Origin: a virus
DNA length: 37,173 nt
Virus record (IMG/VR): IMGVR_UViG_3300037041_001644
Location: 1 to 37,173 of that record
Direction: 5' to 3' (one strand)
The position numbers and the translations under genes are program-made. The notes under the pieces are model-generated. The model was not told the origin of the DNA. It did no database searches and saw only the letters and a program-made list of their open reading frames with translations. Positions 5,916-13,766 of the stretch are shown piece by piece. How positions within the stretch are numbered: position 1 is the first letter of the stretch; each line of letters opens with the position of its first letter.

Positions 5916-6122
5916 ATGCAAACAGCTAGCCATAGATTGATCAATAACATGATTTGTAACCGCATGGGAAAGATCGAAGATTTAACACAAAAGATGTTTC
6001 ATGAAGCACTATCTAAAGAATTCGAAGCTGAATGCATCAATGCAACGGACACAACGAACATAGGTCTTAAAAATTCAATCATTGCAAGACTTGATACGAT
6101 AATCGAACAACTAGAATATTAA
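5916..6122 (+). CDS. Hypothetical helical protein controlled by P2
   Basis: This 68-residue, almost wholly helical protein starts MQTASHRLINNMICNRMGK at ATG 5916. AAAGGAACG lies just upstream; earlier in-frame starts fall inside the operator region. It has two cysteines and a C-terminal leucine/isoleucine heptad (SIIARLDTIIEQLEY) that suggests dimerisation. It is the first gene of the P2 operon, followed by a small protein and an HTH regulator. No family recognised. Confidence 0.65.
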   Translation: MQTASHRLINNMICNRMGKIEDLTQKMFHEALSKEFEAECINATDTTNIGLKNSIIARLDTIIEQLEY

Positions 6123-6132
6123 GGAGAAAAAC

Positions 6133-6324
6133 ATGTTTCAAATCATAAAAACCAAAAACGAAGAAACAAACAACGACCAATGGACATTACAAAGGGTAGA
6201 CGGGAAAAGCTGGGAAGATGGTGTTGTTGGATGGAATTTTGACTACACAGATGAAGGCGGGCTAGCTGCTTTAAACTGCATGGAAAGACTAAATAAAAGA
6301 TATAACCTAGAAGTTAAGGAATAA
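6133..6324 (+). CDS. Hypothetical small acidic protein
   Basis: The 63-residue protein starts at an ATG after AAGGAG and begins MFQIIKTKNEETNNDQWTLQ. Trp, Asp and Gly are common in the middle (WEDGVVGWNFDYTDEGG), and a helix follows (ALNCMERLNKRYNL). It is likely a small alpha/beta protein of unknown role. It lies ten bases after the previous gene and one base before the next, in the P2 operon. Confidence 0.62.
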   Translation: MFQIIKTKNEETNNDQWTLQRVDGKSWEDGVVGWNFDYTDEGGLAALNCMERLNKRYNLEVKE

Positions 6325-6325
6325 T

Positions 6326-6496
6326 ATGAAAGTTGAACAACTCATAAAAAACAGCATAAAGGTAACTAAGACTAACATTGCACTAGCTGCTTACCTAGGC
6401 TGTAACGAAAGAACAATATACCGATGGTTAAGCGGCCAATTTGTTCCTAATTCTAAATTTGTCATGAAAATGATAGAGCTAACCAAGAATCTATAA
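6326..6496 (+). CDS. Cro-like helix-turn-helix protein
   Basis: ATG 6326 opens 56 codons. The product has a helix-turn-helix, TNIALAAYLGCNERTIYRWLSG (about residues 17-38), flanked by short helices, the compact layout of Cro-type repressors. AAGGA lies five bases before the start. Because it is the last gene of the operon driven by P2, which carries two palindromic operators, it is a natural candidate for an autoregulatory repressor binding those sites at both P1 and P2. The HTH is seen; the target is inferred. Confidence 0.72.
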   Translation: MKVEQLIKNSIKVTKTNIALAAYLGCNERTIYRWLSGQFVPNSKFVMKMIELTKNL

Positions 6497-6500
6497 AAGG

Positions 6501-6836
6501 CTACTTATTCGAGTAGTATTCTGTGGCTCTTGCCAAAGCCATTGCTTCAATTCTCTTCAGCATGAAACTCGTACAATCTTCTCTTATCTTCCTATTGTGT
6601 AGTTTGTAGTCGCGAAGGTGACCGATCACTAAATGACAATTCCTGCACAAAGTAATCAAATTCTTCTCATTCAATTCTAATTCAGGGTGTATGTGAAAAG
6701 GTTCTATATGATGAACCTCTAACTTGCTATCAGCGGCGCAAGCTGTGCATCTCTTATTAATCTTCAGAAAATTAGCTCTCACTGAATGCCAATCGGGACT
6801 TCTTCCTTGGAAAGCAAATTTTATTCGATTAAACAT
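6501..6836 (-). CDS. HNH endonuclease
   Basis: This 111-residue protein carries a complete HNH (beta-beta-alpha metal) nuclease site: CTAC (Cys30, Cys33), VHHIEPFHIHPEL (His42/His43), NEKNLITLC (Asn59) and CRNCH (Cys64, Cys67, His68). The cysteines hold a structural zinc and the histidines and asparagine the catalytic metal. In HK97-type phages an HNH enzyme next to the terminase takes part in DNA packaging, and this gene lies just upstream of the terminase pair, although on the opposite strand. A free-standing homing-type role is the alternative. Its start overlaps the preceding zinc protein by eight bases. Confidence 0.88.
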   Translation of the reverse strand: MFNRIKFAFQGRSPDWHSVRANFLKINKRCTACAADSKLEVHHIEPFHIHPELELNEKNLITLCRNCHLVIGHLRDYKLHNRKIREDCTSFMLKRIEAMALARATEYYSNK

Positions 6837-7062
6837 TGCCGCAACACTCCTTATTAAGTGGTATGATATCTACTATAAGCTGTTTTGGTGTTCCTACTTC
6901 TACAAACGCTTGCATCGTTGGTAAAGGCAGAATTGTCAATCCTCTTGAACAATCCGAGCAGCGATACATAAAAGAGTTTTGAAGCTGGCCTATGATTGTT
7001 GAAAATTCTCTATCGCAATATGGGCAACTTGCATTAACTAAAAATTCTTTATACGCAAACAT
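6829..7062 (-). CDS. Small zinc-ribbon protein
   Basis: The 77-residue protein contains CPYC (residues 13-16) and CSDC (about 35-38), a zinc-ribbon spacing, then a beta-rich tail and a final ECCGNV. The start has GAGGTAAG upstream. It is the first gene of a two-gene minus-strand operon with the HNH endonuclease, whose start lies inside its end. It could be a nucleic-acid-binding partner of that nuclease; the sequence does not show more. Confidence 0.65.
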   Translation of the reverse strand: MFAYKEFLVNASCPYCDREFSTIIGQLQNSFMYRCSDCSRGLTILPLPTMQAFVEVGTPKQLIVDIIPLNKECCGNV

Positions 7063-7100
7063 GGCTTACCTCAAAACTCTTAACATTTACATAGTTATGA

Positions 7101-7106
7101 TATAAT
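7101..7106 (+). promoter_or_regulatory. Probable -10 box before the terminase operon
   Basis: A perfect TATAAT (7101-7106) lies 39 bases before the small terminase start, in the short gap between the divergent zinc protein and the packaging genes. The -35 region is poor (TTAACA 15 bases upstream), so activation or an extended -10 may be needed. Confidence 0.4.
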
Positions 7107-7144
7107 AATAATAAACCACACAATAAATTAAAAGGATATATTTA

Positions 7145-7585
7145 ATGGCTTATAAAAATAGGAATGCAAAGAAACCACCAAAGGATTCACCGTGGAAAGA
7201 CAACGGCGGTGATCGCGAAGGGTCAGGAAGACCACCGATAAAATTATCTGATGAGTGGTGGCATCTTCTAGAAAAATACGCTTTGGCAAATTGTACTAAA
7301 GAAGAAATTTGTGGCTTTACTGACATTCATCTTGAGACGCTTTCTAAGCTTATACAAGAGCGATATTCAGTTGATTTTTCGACGTGGAAAGAAAGATTTT
7401 CATTCGGTGGTAAAGCTAGTTTGCGAAGAAGACTTTACCATATTGCTATGGGAGATAGTAAAGACGCATGTAAAGCGGCTATCCATCTTTCAAAGCACTA
7501 TCTAGGGATGAAAGATAGCTCACAAGTTGATTTTGGCGACAAGCCTTTTATGTTTGCATATAATCAGGATGATAATGCAGAGTAA
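7145..7585 (+). CDS. terS: Terminase small subunit
   Basis: This 146-residue protein lies directly before and overlapping the large terminase. After a basic, Gly/Pro-rich N-terminus (KDNGGDREGSGRPP), the central segment has an HTH-like region (CTKEEICGFTDIHLETLSKLI, about residues 50-70). It is followed by SFGGKASLRRRLYHIAMGDSKDACKAAIHLSKHYLGMKD, a block common in phage small terminases. The subunit recognises the packaging start site and loads the large subunit. AAGGA precedes the ATG by nine bases. Position and conserved block make the call good despite low family conservation. Confidence 0.82.
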   Translation: MAYKNRNAKKPPKDSPWKDNGGDREGSGRPPIKLSDEWWHLLEKYALANCTKEEICGFTDIHLETLSKLIQERYSVDFSTWKERFSFGGKASLRRRLYHIAMGDSKDACKAAIHLSKHYLGMKDSSQVDFGDKPFMFAYNQDDNAE

Positions 7586-9059
7586 CGCAGCACTAAAACT
7601 AGATGATATTGACTATTATTGGAAACGAAGAGACTCGATTTCAACCAATAGCGGCGTGACGATTGACACGTTTAAGCCGGTCATTCCATGGCAAAAAAAA
7701 TGTCTTTTTGATATTCGGCGAAAATATGACTACTCGCTTGGAAAGCATGAGGTTTTGCTTTCTGGCTCGGTTGGATCGGCTAAAAGTATCTTTCTAGCTC
7801 ACCTTGCTATAAGCCATTGCCTTATGTTTTCTAAGGCATGTGTAGGGCTATTTAGAATGTCTTTCCCTGATTTAAGGGACACTATTTTTAAAGAGATAGT
7901 TGACCATTTAGTTTGCGATGGCTTGGTAGAAGGACGAGACTATTGGATCAATAACACTCGTTGTCAAATTCATTTTAGAAATGGATCTAGTATTATATCA
8001 CGATCTTTTACCGATGGTAAATACACCAAGGTAAGATCACTCAAGCTATCCATGGCAATCTTTGAGGAAATGACAGAATTTAGGGGAAAGCACGAACAGG
8101 CGATTAAAGAGGTTAGGAATAGGCTAGGGCGAATTCCAGAAGTTTGTAAATATGAATGTTTGCTCATTGGCGCCACTAACCCTGATGATCCATCTCACCA
8201 TCTCTATGAGTATTATATAGAGGGTTCTGAAAAGCATGAGACGAGACACGTCTATTATTCCCTGACATTTGATAACCCGTTTCTACCTAAATCTTACATT
8301 GTAGGCATCATCAGGGATCTTGACGAAAAACAAGTATTAAGAATGATTTTTGGACGCTGGCTAGAACTAAGGTCAGAAGTCATTTACTATCAATTCGGTG
8401 ATCACAATGTTGTCAAAAAAGCCTATGAAGTTGATTTAGCATTACCTGTCCACATCTCATGGGACTTCAACATAGGCAATGGAAAGCCTCTCTCTTGTGC
8501 TGTATTCCAAGTAAAAGATTGCGGTGACTACTTTACCTTTCATTTTTTTAATGAGGTTGTCGTTGAAGGTATGCGTACCTTAGATAGCTGTGAAGCATTG
8601 GCGGATAAAGGAATTCTAGATAATTTTTCACATGAAATCATTGTGCATGGTGACGCGGCTGGCTCACATAACGACACAAGAAGCAAAAAAACCGACTACG
8701 ATATCATCATGGGCTATCTTCAAAATTATGAAAGAAAAGACCAAAAGAAACTCATTGTTTCAAAGAAAATACCACTAGCTAATCCACCAATTCGAACAAG
8801 ACATAATAAAGTTAATGGTGTTTGTAAAAATGCACTAGGCGAAATAATGCTTTTTATATATCAAGGGTGTAAAGTTTTAATCAAGGGCATGAAACTAACA
8901 AAGCTAAAAGATAAGGCCGGTTTGATTGAAGATGATTCAAACGACTATCAGCATATCACAACGGCTTTAGGCTATGGGATCATAGCTTCCGAACGGTATT
9001 ACTCGAATAAGAAAACTTTGGATGATGCAATAAAGAGAAGGAATATTGACTATGAGTGA
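7575..9059 (+). CDS. terL: Terminase large subunit
   Basis: The 494-residue packaging motor has an ATPase part with a Walker A variant, SGSVGSAKS (residues 63-71), and a Walker B ending FEEMTE (about 163-168). A C-terminal RNase H-like nuclease follows, with acidic residues in SWDFNIG (Asp297), VHGDAAG (Asp360) and DDSNDYQH (Asp457). It pumps DNA into the prohead through the portal and cuts concatemers. The start is ATG 7575 just after AGGA; longer in-frame starts would read further into the small subunit gene. It overlaps terS by 11 bases and the portal gene by 8, which implies translational coupling. Confidence 0.93.
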   Translation: MQSNAALKLDDIDYYWKRRDSISTNSGVTIDTFKPVIPWQKKCLFDIRRKYDYSLGKHEVLLSGSVGSAKSIFLAHLAISHCLMFSKACVGLFRMSFPDLRDTIFKEIVDHLVCDGLVEGRDYWINNTRCQIHFRNGSSIISRSFTDGKYTKVRSLKLSMAIFEEMTEFRGKHEQAIKEVRNRLGRIPEVCKYECLLIGATNPDDPSHHLYEYYIEGSEKHETRHVYYSLTFDNPFLPKSYIVGIIRDLDEKQVLRMIFGRWLELRSEVIYYQFGDHNVVKKAYEVDLALPVHISWDFNIGNGKPLSCAVFQVKDCGDYFTFHFFNEVVVEGMRTLDSCEALADKGILDNFSHEIIVHGDAAGSHNDTRSKKTDYDIIMGYLQNYERKDQKKLIVSKKIPLANPPIRTRHNKVNGVCKNALGEIMLFIYQGCKVLIKGMKLTKLKDKAGLIEDDSNDYQHITTALGYGIIASERYYSNKKTLDDAIKRRNIDYE

Positions 9060-10458
9060 TTTAGATACGAGAAAACAGATAGGTGAAATTTGGAAAGATG
9101 ATCCAAACAAAAGAAGATATAGCGCGGCAATTCTCTATGATCTTTATGAAGGCGCGATTGAAAAGCACGTTATAAACAGAATCAAAAATGAAATCATAGA
9201 TCCCAAAGAGCGCAAAGAAATTGCGTCAAGAATTCTTGACGTCCAGCTTACCAGCCGAATAGTTGACAAACTCAGCAAGGCATACATGCAAAATCCTGTT
9301 CGAAGGCTAGTGGATGGTGTTGAATCTGATGAAGAAATGTTAACATGGTATTTAAAAAACATTAGTTTTGATGAAATTGGAACCAAGTTAGATAAGAATT
9401 ATAACCACTACAAAGAGTTATTGTTATATTGTTATTATAATAACGCTACTAATAAACCAGCTATTAAACTATTAGAACCTTCTAGCTATATTGTTGTGAG
9501 CGAGGACACACAAGATTGCACAACGGCGAACATTATAGCGCAGTATTATGGACAAGACGCCAAAAAAAGAGACATGCTCCTTTGCGTTTCTGACTTTGAA
9601 GTTTGGATACAGTTTCTTGATGGTGAGCTAGCTACAGAAGCAATGAGCGCAATGGAAAACATTGACGGTGTTAACATCTATGACAAGCTTCCATATGTTT
9701 ACGCTAGAAAATCTTCATCATCATGTATGCCTTATCCTGATGAATCTATGATCAGCGTTTCTACGCTTATTCCCATGCTGTGCGGTGACATCAACTATGC
9801 TGTGAAATATATGTCCTACGCTATGATTTGGGGAGTGAATGTAAAAGAGGAGTTAGTAAAAAGGGGACCAAACGCTTTTTTTAATCTTCTTCCTGTAGAT
9901 GAAAACTCACCAAACAAACCAGAAGTAGGAGTTTTAAAACCTGACATCGATATCAAAGAAGTGTTTGATGGTATCATGCTTCAACTTCAGCTTTGGCTTA
10001 ACTCAAGAGGCATATCTGCTAGTGTGATTGGCTCTAATAGCGGACAGATATCATCAGGTATCAGCAAAATGATAGATGAAGCTGATGTGTCTGCTATCGT
10101 TTCTAAAAACCAGGAAACTTATAAAAAAGCAGAACGGGCTATGTTTGATTTCATTCTTCATCATGGGCATGATATTTGGAAGTCTCAAAATCCTTCTATT
10201 CCACAAGGAATGTTCTCTCCTAACTGCTACGTTGAAACTACTTTTGAACAACCAGAAGTCATTAAAACAAAATCGGAAATCATAGATGAAGTTGTCAAAG
10301 AGTTAAAAGATTCTTTGATTTCTAGAAAACGCGCAATCAAAAAGCTTAACCCAACTATGTCACAAAGTGAGATAGATGAGTTAATCGCTGAGATACAAGA
10401 AGATAGGACAATTGCTTCTAACCCAGTGGTTGAAAAAGTTATACCAATGGAGGTTTGA
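9052..10458 (+). CDS. Portal protein
   Basis: The product has 468 residues from ATG 9052, with AAGGA ten bases upstream; a TTG two codons earlier is too close to that site. It follows the large terminase with overlap, as portals do. The sequence suits the SPP1/Gp6-like portal family: an N-terminal helical part (KEIASRILDVQLTSRIVDKLSKAYMQNPVRR), a middle beta/alpha part (NIYDKLPYVYARKSSSSCMPYPDESMI), and a late helix with ISSGISKMIDEADVSAIVSKNQETYKKAER, before a C-terminal crown helix. Twelve copies would form the DNA channel at the head vertex. Confidence 0.85.
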   Translation: MSDLDTRKQIGEIWKDDPNKRRYSAAILYDLYEGAIEKHVINRIKNEIIDPKERKEIASRILDVQLTSRIVDKLSKAYMQNPVRRLVDGVESDEEMLTWYLKNISFDEIGTKLDKNYNHYKELLLYCYYNNATNKPAIKLLEPSSYIVVSEDTQDCTTANIIAQYYGQDAKKRDMLLCVSDFEVWIQFLDGELATEAMSAMENIDGVNIYDKLPYVYARKSSSSCMPYPDESMISVSTLIPMLCGDINYAVKYMSYAMIWGVNVKEELVKRGPNAFFNLLPVDENSPNKPEVGVLKPDIDIKEVFDGIMLQLQLWLNSRGISASVIGSNSGQISSGISKMIDEADVSAIVSKNQETYKKAERAMFDFILHHGHDIWKSQNPSIPQGMFSPNCYVETTFEQPEVIKTKSEIIDEVVKELKDSLISRKRAIKKLNPTMSQSEIDELIAEIQEDRTIASNPVVEKVIPMEV

Positions 10459-10459
10459 A

Positions 10460-10963
10460 ATGGGCGCGGACTGGCAAAAATTTGATATTATCCTTCCAAA
10501 ATCCATCAAGACTAATGAAGAAAAGTTAGCTCTTGGTGAGGATATTATCGAGTACATGCGAAAGCGAACAGAAAGCGGCAAGAATAATGCAGGTGGAAGG
10601 TTCCCTAGGTATTCGAAAGAGTACATGCAAAGCCTAGATTTTAAAATTGCCGGTAAATCTTCTAGCGTGGATCTAACTCAAACGGGTGACATGCTAGCGG
10701 ACATATCGGTATTAGACATTAAGGATAATAAGCTTGTCATAGGTTTTGAGAGAGGTTCTTTATCTAATGACAAAGCTGATGGACACATTACAGGATGGCA
10801 AGGAAGATCGAAAGTTAAAAGACCGTTTCTTGGTTTTGTTGGTGATGAGAAAAACAAACTCAACTCAATCATAAAAAAGCACGAAAAGCCAGTTAAAGAG
10901 GATAGCTTTGCTCTAAAGGCCCTAGCTTGGATATCGGGAAAGGACTTAAAACGTGGCAAATAA
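10460..10963 (+). CDS. HK97 gp10/virion-morphogenesis-like protein 1
   Basis: The 167-residue product starts at ATG 10460, seven bases after GGAGG. It has an N-terminal helix ending in YMRKRTESGKNNAGGRFPRYSKEY, then DLTQTGDMLADISV and a beta segment, then GWQGRSKVKRPFLGF. The TG-M-L motif followed by a conserved R-FLG is typical of minor tail/tail-completion proteins (HK97 gp10, Mu gpG-like). These act at the head-tail junction. The next gene shows the same pattern in part, so the two seem to be diverged relatives. The exact role of each is not determined. Confidence 0.6.
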   Translation: MGADWQKFDIILPKSIKTNEEKLALGEDIIEYMRKRTESGKNNAGGRFPRYSKEYMQSLDFKIAGKSSSVDLTQTGDMLADISVLDIKDNKLVIGFERGSLSNDKADGHITGWQGRSKVKRPFLGFVGDEKNKLNSIIKKHEKPVKEDSFALKALAWISGKDLKRGK

Positions 10964-11438
10964 AGATTTGGATAGATTTGTAAAAAATCTTAATAACACA
11001 ATTGAAGCTTTGACAGATAAAAAACAGTTAGAATCAATAGGGCAATTCATAGTTGAGAAAATTAAGGTTAGAACGCGGCTTGGTTCGGGTGTTGAAGAAA
11101 ATTTGCAAGAGAAGTTTCCTCTTAGAAATTTTCCGATAACCGAAAAGTATATCATGTTTAGAAAAAAGTTTAAAGGTTTGTCAAGTAGCACTACTCCAAC
11201 TAGAAACAATTTAACCTTAACAGGCTCTATGCTTGATTCTCTAAAAGTGAAAGCTATAGGGAAAAACTCGGTTGTTATTGGACCAACTGGAACTGATAGG
11301 TCAGGTGTTAGTAATGAATCAAAAACAAAATGGCAAGCCGAGCGCAATAGAATTTATATGAAGATGAGTTTTCAAGAAGTAAAACAGGTGAGAATTTTTT
11401 GGCTTCGTTCATTTTCGGGCTTGCTAAAAAATAAATAA
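10953..11438 (+). CDS. HK97 gp10/virion-morphogenesis-like protein 2
   Basis: This 161-residue protein begins at GTG 10953, eight bases after AAGGA, inside the end of the previous gene. It has an N-terminal helix (LDRFVKNLNNTIEALTDK), a basic segment (VRTRLGSGV), NNLTLTGSMLDSLKV, a beta turn with NSVVIGPTGTD, and a C-terminal KWQAERNRIYMKMS. The LTLTGSMLDSLKV block matches DLTQTGDMLADISV of the previous protein in position and pattern. It is likely a head-tail joining or tail completion protein. A different C-terminus readable in the -1 frame was considered and rejected. Confidence 0.6.
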   Translation: MANKDLDRFVKNLNNTIEALTDKKQLESIGQFIVEKIKVRTRLGSGVEENLQEKFPLRNFPITEKYIMFRKKFKGLSSSTTPTRNNLTLTGSMLDSLKVKAIGKNSVVIGPTGTDRSGVSNESKTKWQAERNRIYMKMSFQEVKQVRIFWLRSFSGLLKNK

Positions 11439-11463
11439 TTAGTTTATCATGAAAGGAAGAGTT

Positions 11464-12105
11464 ATGGTTACAGAGAATGAAAATTCAAACGATGATTCTA
11501 ATCAAAATGGTTCCAGTGGGACCGATCCTAATGCCGGTGGCAGCGGGCAAAAAAATCAAGACAATAAAAGACAAGTTTCATACGAAACTTATACTAAAAC
11601 TTTGGATGAAGCAAAGGCAGCGAAAGCTAGGCTTAAAGCTTTAGAAGAAAGTTTAAATAAGGTTTCAGATGAAAAAATGAAATCAGATGGAGACTGGAAA
11701 GGTCTTATCGAAGCTAGAGAGAAACGAATTCAAGAATTAGAAGCACATACTCAAGAAGTATCTACTAAGTATGAAACTCTAAACGAAAGAATAGTCTCTA
11801 GTCATAAGCTTTCCAAGGTTATCTCTAAACTTGGTGGTGGGCTTGATGAAAAATACTTCGGATTGATCGATTTAAACGAAGTAAAAGTCAACCCAGAATC
11901 AGGTGAAATAGATGATTTATCAGCGGCTAAAGTTGCTGAGAGTTTTAGAACTATGTACCCAGAAACTATAAAGCCAAAAGGCAATACTAGGATGATGGGG
12001 GAAGTTGGTTCAAAGGGTAGTGGTACTCAACTAACTTATGAAGCATGGTCTAAACTAACTTATCAAGAGCAAAAGACGCGTTACAAAGATGTAATCGACA
12101 AATAA
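11464..12105 (+). CDS. Capsid scaffolding protein
   Basis: The 213-residue product starts at ATG 11464, soon after AGGAAG; an in-frame ATG at 11449 lacks a ribosome site. The N-terminus is a low-complexity Asn/Gly/Ser/Asp stretch. A long charged coiled-coil follows (residues ~45-115, rich in Lys, Glu and Ala), then a C-terminal part with GDWKGLIEAREKRIQ earlier and KVISKLGGGLDEKYFGLIDL. This composition and its place directly before the major capsid gene are typical of phage scaffolds, which shape the prohead and then leave or are cleaved. No protease domain is visible. Confidence 0.78.
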   Translation: MVTENENSNDDSNQNGSSGTDPNAGGSGQKNQDNKRQVSYETYTKTLDEAKAAKARLKALEESLNKVSDEKMKSDGDWKGLIEAREKRIQELEAHTQEVSTKYETLNERIVSSHKLSKVISKLGGGLDEKYFGLIDLNEVKVNPESGEIDDLSAAKVAESFRTMYPETIKPKGNTRMMGEVGSKGSGTQLTYEAWSKLTYQEQKTRYKDVIDK

Positions 12106-12121
12106 ATAAAGGGGAAACATT

Positions 12122-13003
12122 ATGGTAGCAGGGGCAACATTACTGGGTGACGTTACAAACCAAATCCAAAAGTTTTGGGCACCAATGTCAGCAAACCAGC
12201 TTGTTCAAAATAACCCATTTCTAAATGTGGTTAACCGTTCTTATGAAGGTTCTATCGGTAGAAAAGGCGATACCGTTTATGTAAACGTGATCAACCCTAT
12301 GACTGCTGAAAAAAGAACAGCCGGTGTTGACGCCGATATCTTCTCTGCTCAAAAAGTAGCCATGACACGAACAGCAATCGTAGCTGATAAACTTTTCAGC
12401 ATTGCGGTTGAAGTTGAAGATTTGGCGCAACTCCAGTCAATGCTTGATACTGGAGATATGAAACTACGCGAAACCATGACACAAGCATTAAACGACAAAA
12501 TCAACGCTCACCTTTATTCTTTCCGTAAGACAACTCTTACTGATGGCGTAACGGTTGATAGCGGTGTTGCCACAATTTCTAAGACAGAATTTCGCGGCGC
12601 TAGAGTTTATGCAGGTGCTAAAAAATGGCCAAAGGATGGTAACTGGTTTGCTTTCATCGATCCAAGTTATAACGGTGATATCTCGATTGATACCACACTT
12701 GCTAACAGCGACTATGTAAGTGACGCTCCAATTTCTGCTACATCTAGTTTCAGAAGACTTCTAGATTTTAATGTTGCTGAAGATAACTCGCTCTCTACAG
12801 CACAAGCAATGTTTATGCATCGTGATTGGCTCTATTGGGTAATGCAACAACAACCAGTTTGGAAGCTTTCCGATCTTCACTCTAACTATAAAAACGGTGT
12901 GCTTCTTAGTTGCCAGCTAGTAGGCGGCGCGGCTAAAAACGCATACGCTGGTGATGATCTTCACTACATGGTTTACAACTCTGCTTGGACCGATCCAAGC
13001 TAA
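12122..13003 (+). CDS. Major capsid protein (P22 coat-like)
   Basis: This 293-residue protein lies just after the scaffold gene. It starts with ATLLGDVTNQIQKFWAPMSA, then NRSYEGSIGRKGDTVYVNVINP, a pattern of P22 gp5-type coat proteins where an N-terminal arm leads into the first beta sheet. A helical spine with IAVEVEDLAQLQSMLDTGDMKLRETMTQALNDKI follows. The C-terminal GAAKNAYAGDDLHYMVYN is also typical of that group. AAGGGG lies before the ATG. It is expected to assemble the icosahedral shell with the HK97 fold. The coat identity is strong by context and the subfamily is moderately sure. Confidence 0.85.
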   Translation: MVAGATLLGDVTNQIQKFWAPMSANQLVQNNPFLNVVNRSYEGSIGRKGDTVYVNVINPMTAEKRTAGVDADIFSAQKVAMTRTAIVADKLFSIAVEVEDLAQLQSMLDTGDMKLRETMTQALNDKINAHLYSFRKTTLTDGVTVDSGVATISKTEFRGARVYAGAKKWPKDGNWFAFIDPSYNGDISIDTTLANSDYVSDAPISATSSFRRLLDFNVAEDNSLSTAQAMFMHRDWLYWVMQQQPVWKLSDLHSNYKNGVLLSCQLVGGAAKNAYAGDDLHYMVYNSAWTDPS

Positions 13004-13014
13004 TTGAGGATTAA

Positions 13015-13206
13015 ATGGACTACACTAAATCACAATGTTTAACATTCGTATCAGAAAAAGATGCGAATGAGTTTCTGAGAAGTGGCAGAGTAGGCTATTT
13101 AATCAGCATCGTGCCAAAAATGAGTCATTTTGTTGTTTTCTTTATTCCAAAGGATGAGATTAAAATAGAAATGGCTCAAACTGAAGTTAAACAAAAAAAG
13201 AAATAA
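13015..13206 (+). CDS. Hypothetical small protein in head module
   Basis: The 63-residue protein starts at ATG 13015 after TGAGGA. A helix (SEKDANEFLRSGRVGYLI) leads into a hydrophobic strand pair (SIVPKMSHFVVFFIPKDE) and a basic tail ending KQKKK. It sits between the major capsid gene and a probable decoration protein. A minor head role is possible from position only. No family recognised. Confidence 0.6.
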   Translation: MDYTKSQCLTFVSEKDANEFLRSGRVGYLISIVPKMSHFVVFFIPKDEIKIEMAQTEVKQKKK

Positions 13207-13233
13207 AACTTTCGAAACAAAAGGGGTTTAAAT

Positions 13234-13662
13234 ATGACTGACGTAGTTACTAAAGCACACCAAACTTTTGCGCCTTGCTTCACCGGAGAAACAAAAAGAG
13301 TAGCTTTAATTTATGATTTCACAAAAGACGCCGGTGCTTATTCCGGCAAAGTTTATATTCTTGGTACTCTTTCAGGCAAAACGCTAATTGAAAAAGTTAT
13401 TGTTCGTGTTCCTACGGCTGTAACTTCTGGCGGCTCGGCTACGGTTGTTGTTGGACACACTGACAATGCTGATGCTTTCGTTGATGCAACGGCTGGCGCG
13501 GTAGCTAACTTAACAGCAGACGCAGTTGCGGCGGCGGCTACAACTTCGGTTCCAATGATTTTGGCCGATGGTAAAAAAATCACAATGACAATCGGAACGG
13601 CTGATTTATTGACCGGAAAAATTGTAGTTGAAGTTTGGTACAAGGATGTTAACGCCGGTTAA
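13234..13662 (+). CDS. Probable capsid decoration protein
   Basis: The 142-residue protein is rich in Ala, Thr, Val and Gly and almost all beta strand (KVIVRVPTAVTSGGSATVVVGHTDNADAF, GKKITMTIGTADLLTGKIVVEVWY), with no helix-rich or enzymatic part. In many phages a beta-rich protein of this size and place, just behind the major capsid gene, coats the outside of the head and stabilises it. The assignment rests on position and composition. A terminator follows the gene, closing the head operon. Confidence 0.55.
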   Translation: MTDVVTKAHQTFAPCFTGETKRVALIYDFTKDAGAYSGKVYILGTLSGKTLIEKVIVRVPTAVTSGGSATVVVGHTDNADAFVDATAGAVANLTADAVAAAATTSVPMILADGKKITMTIGTADLLTGKIVVEVWYKDVNAG

Positions 13663-13689
13663 TTAGGGCTTTTAATCGGTGTTTTACAT

Positions 13690-13747
13690 ACACATTCCTT
13701 TCATGTGTGGATGTTAAGCTAATTATATTGGCTTAACATTTCATTTT
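13690..13747 (+). terminator. Double hairpin terminator between head and tail genes
   Basis: The first hairpin is ACACAT (13690-13695) with ATGTGT (13703-13708). The second is ATGTTAAGC (13711-13719) pairing perfectly with GCTTAACAT (13731-13739) over an 11-base loop, followed by TTCATTTT. It separates the abundantly needed head genes from the tail genes and probably lowers downstream transcription. Confidence 0.65.
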
Positions 13748-13766
13748 ATATATTTAAGGTTAAAAC

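Noticed and set aside
11340-11437. A -1 frame at the end of the second gp10-like gene reads ENFLASFIFGLAKK before a stop, as if the C-terminus had been shifted by an error.
   Set aside because: The normal frame (IYMKMSFQEVKQ... SFSGLLKNK) is also protein-like and runs cleanly to its stop, and no slippery heptamer lies at a suitable point.
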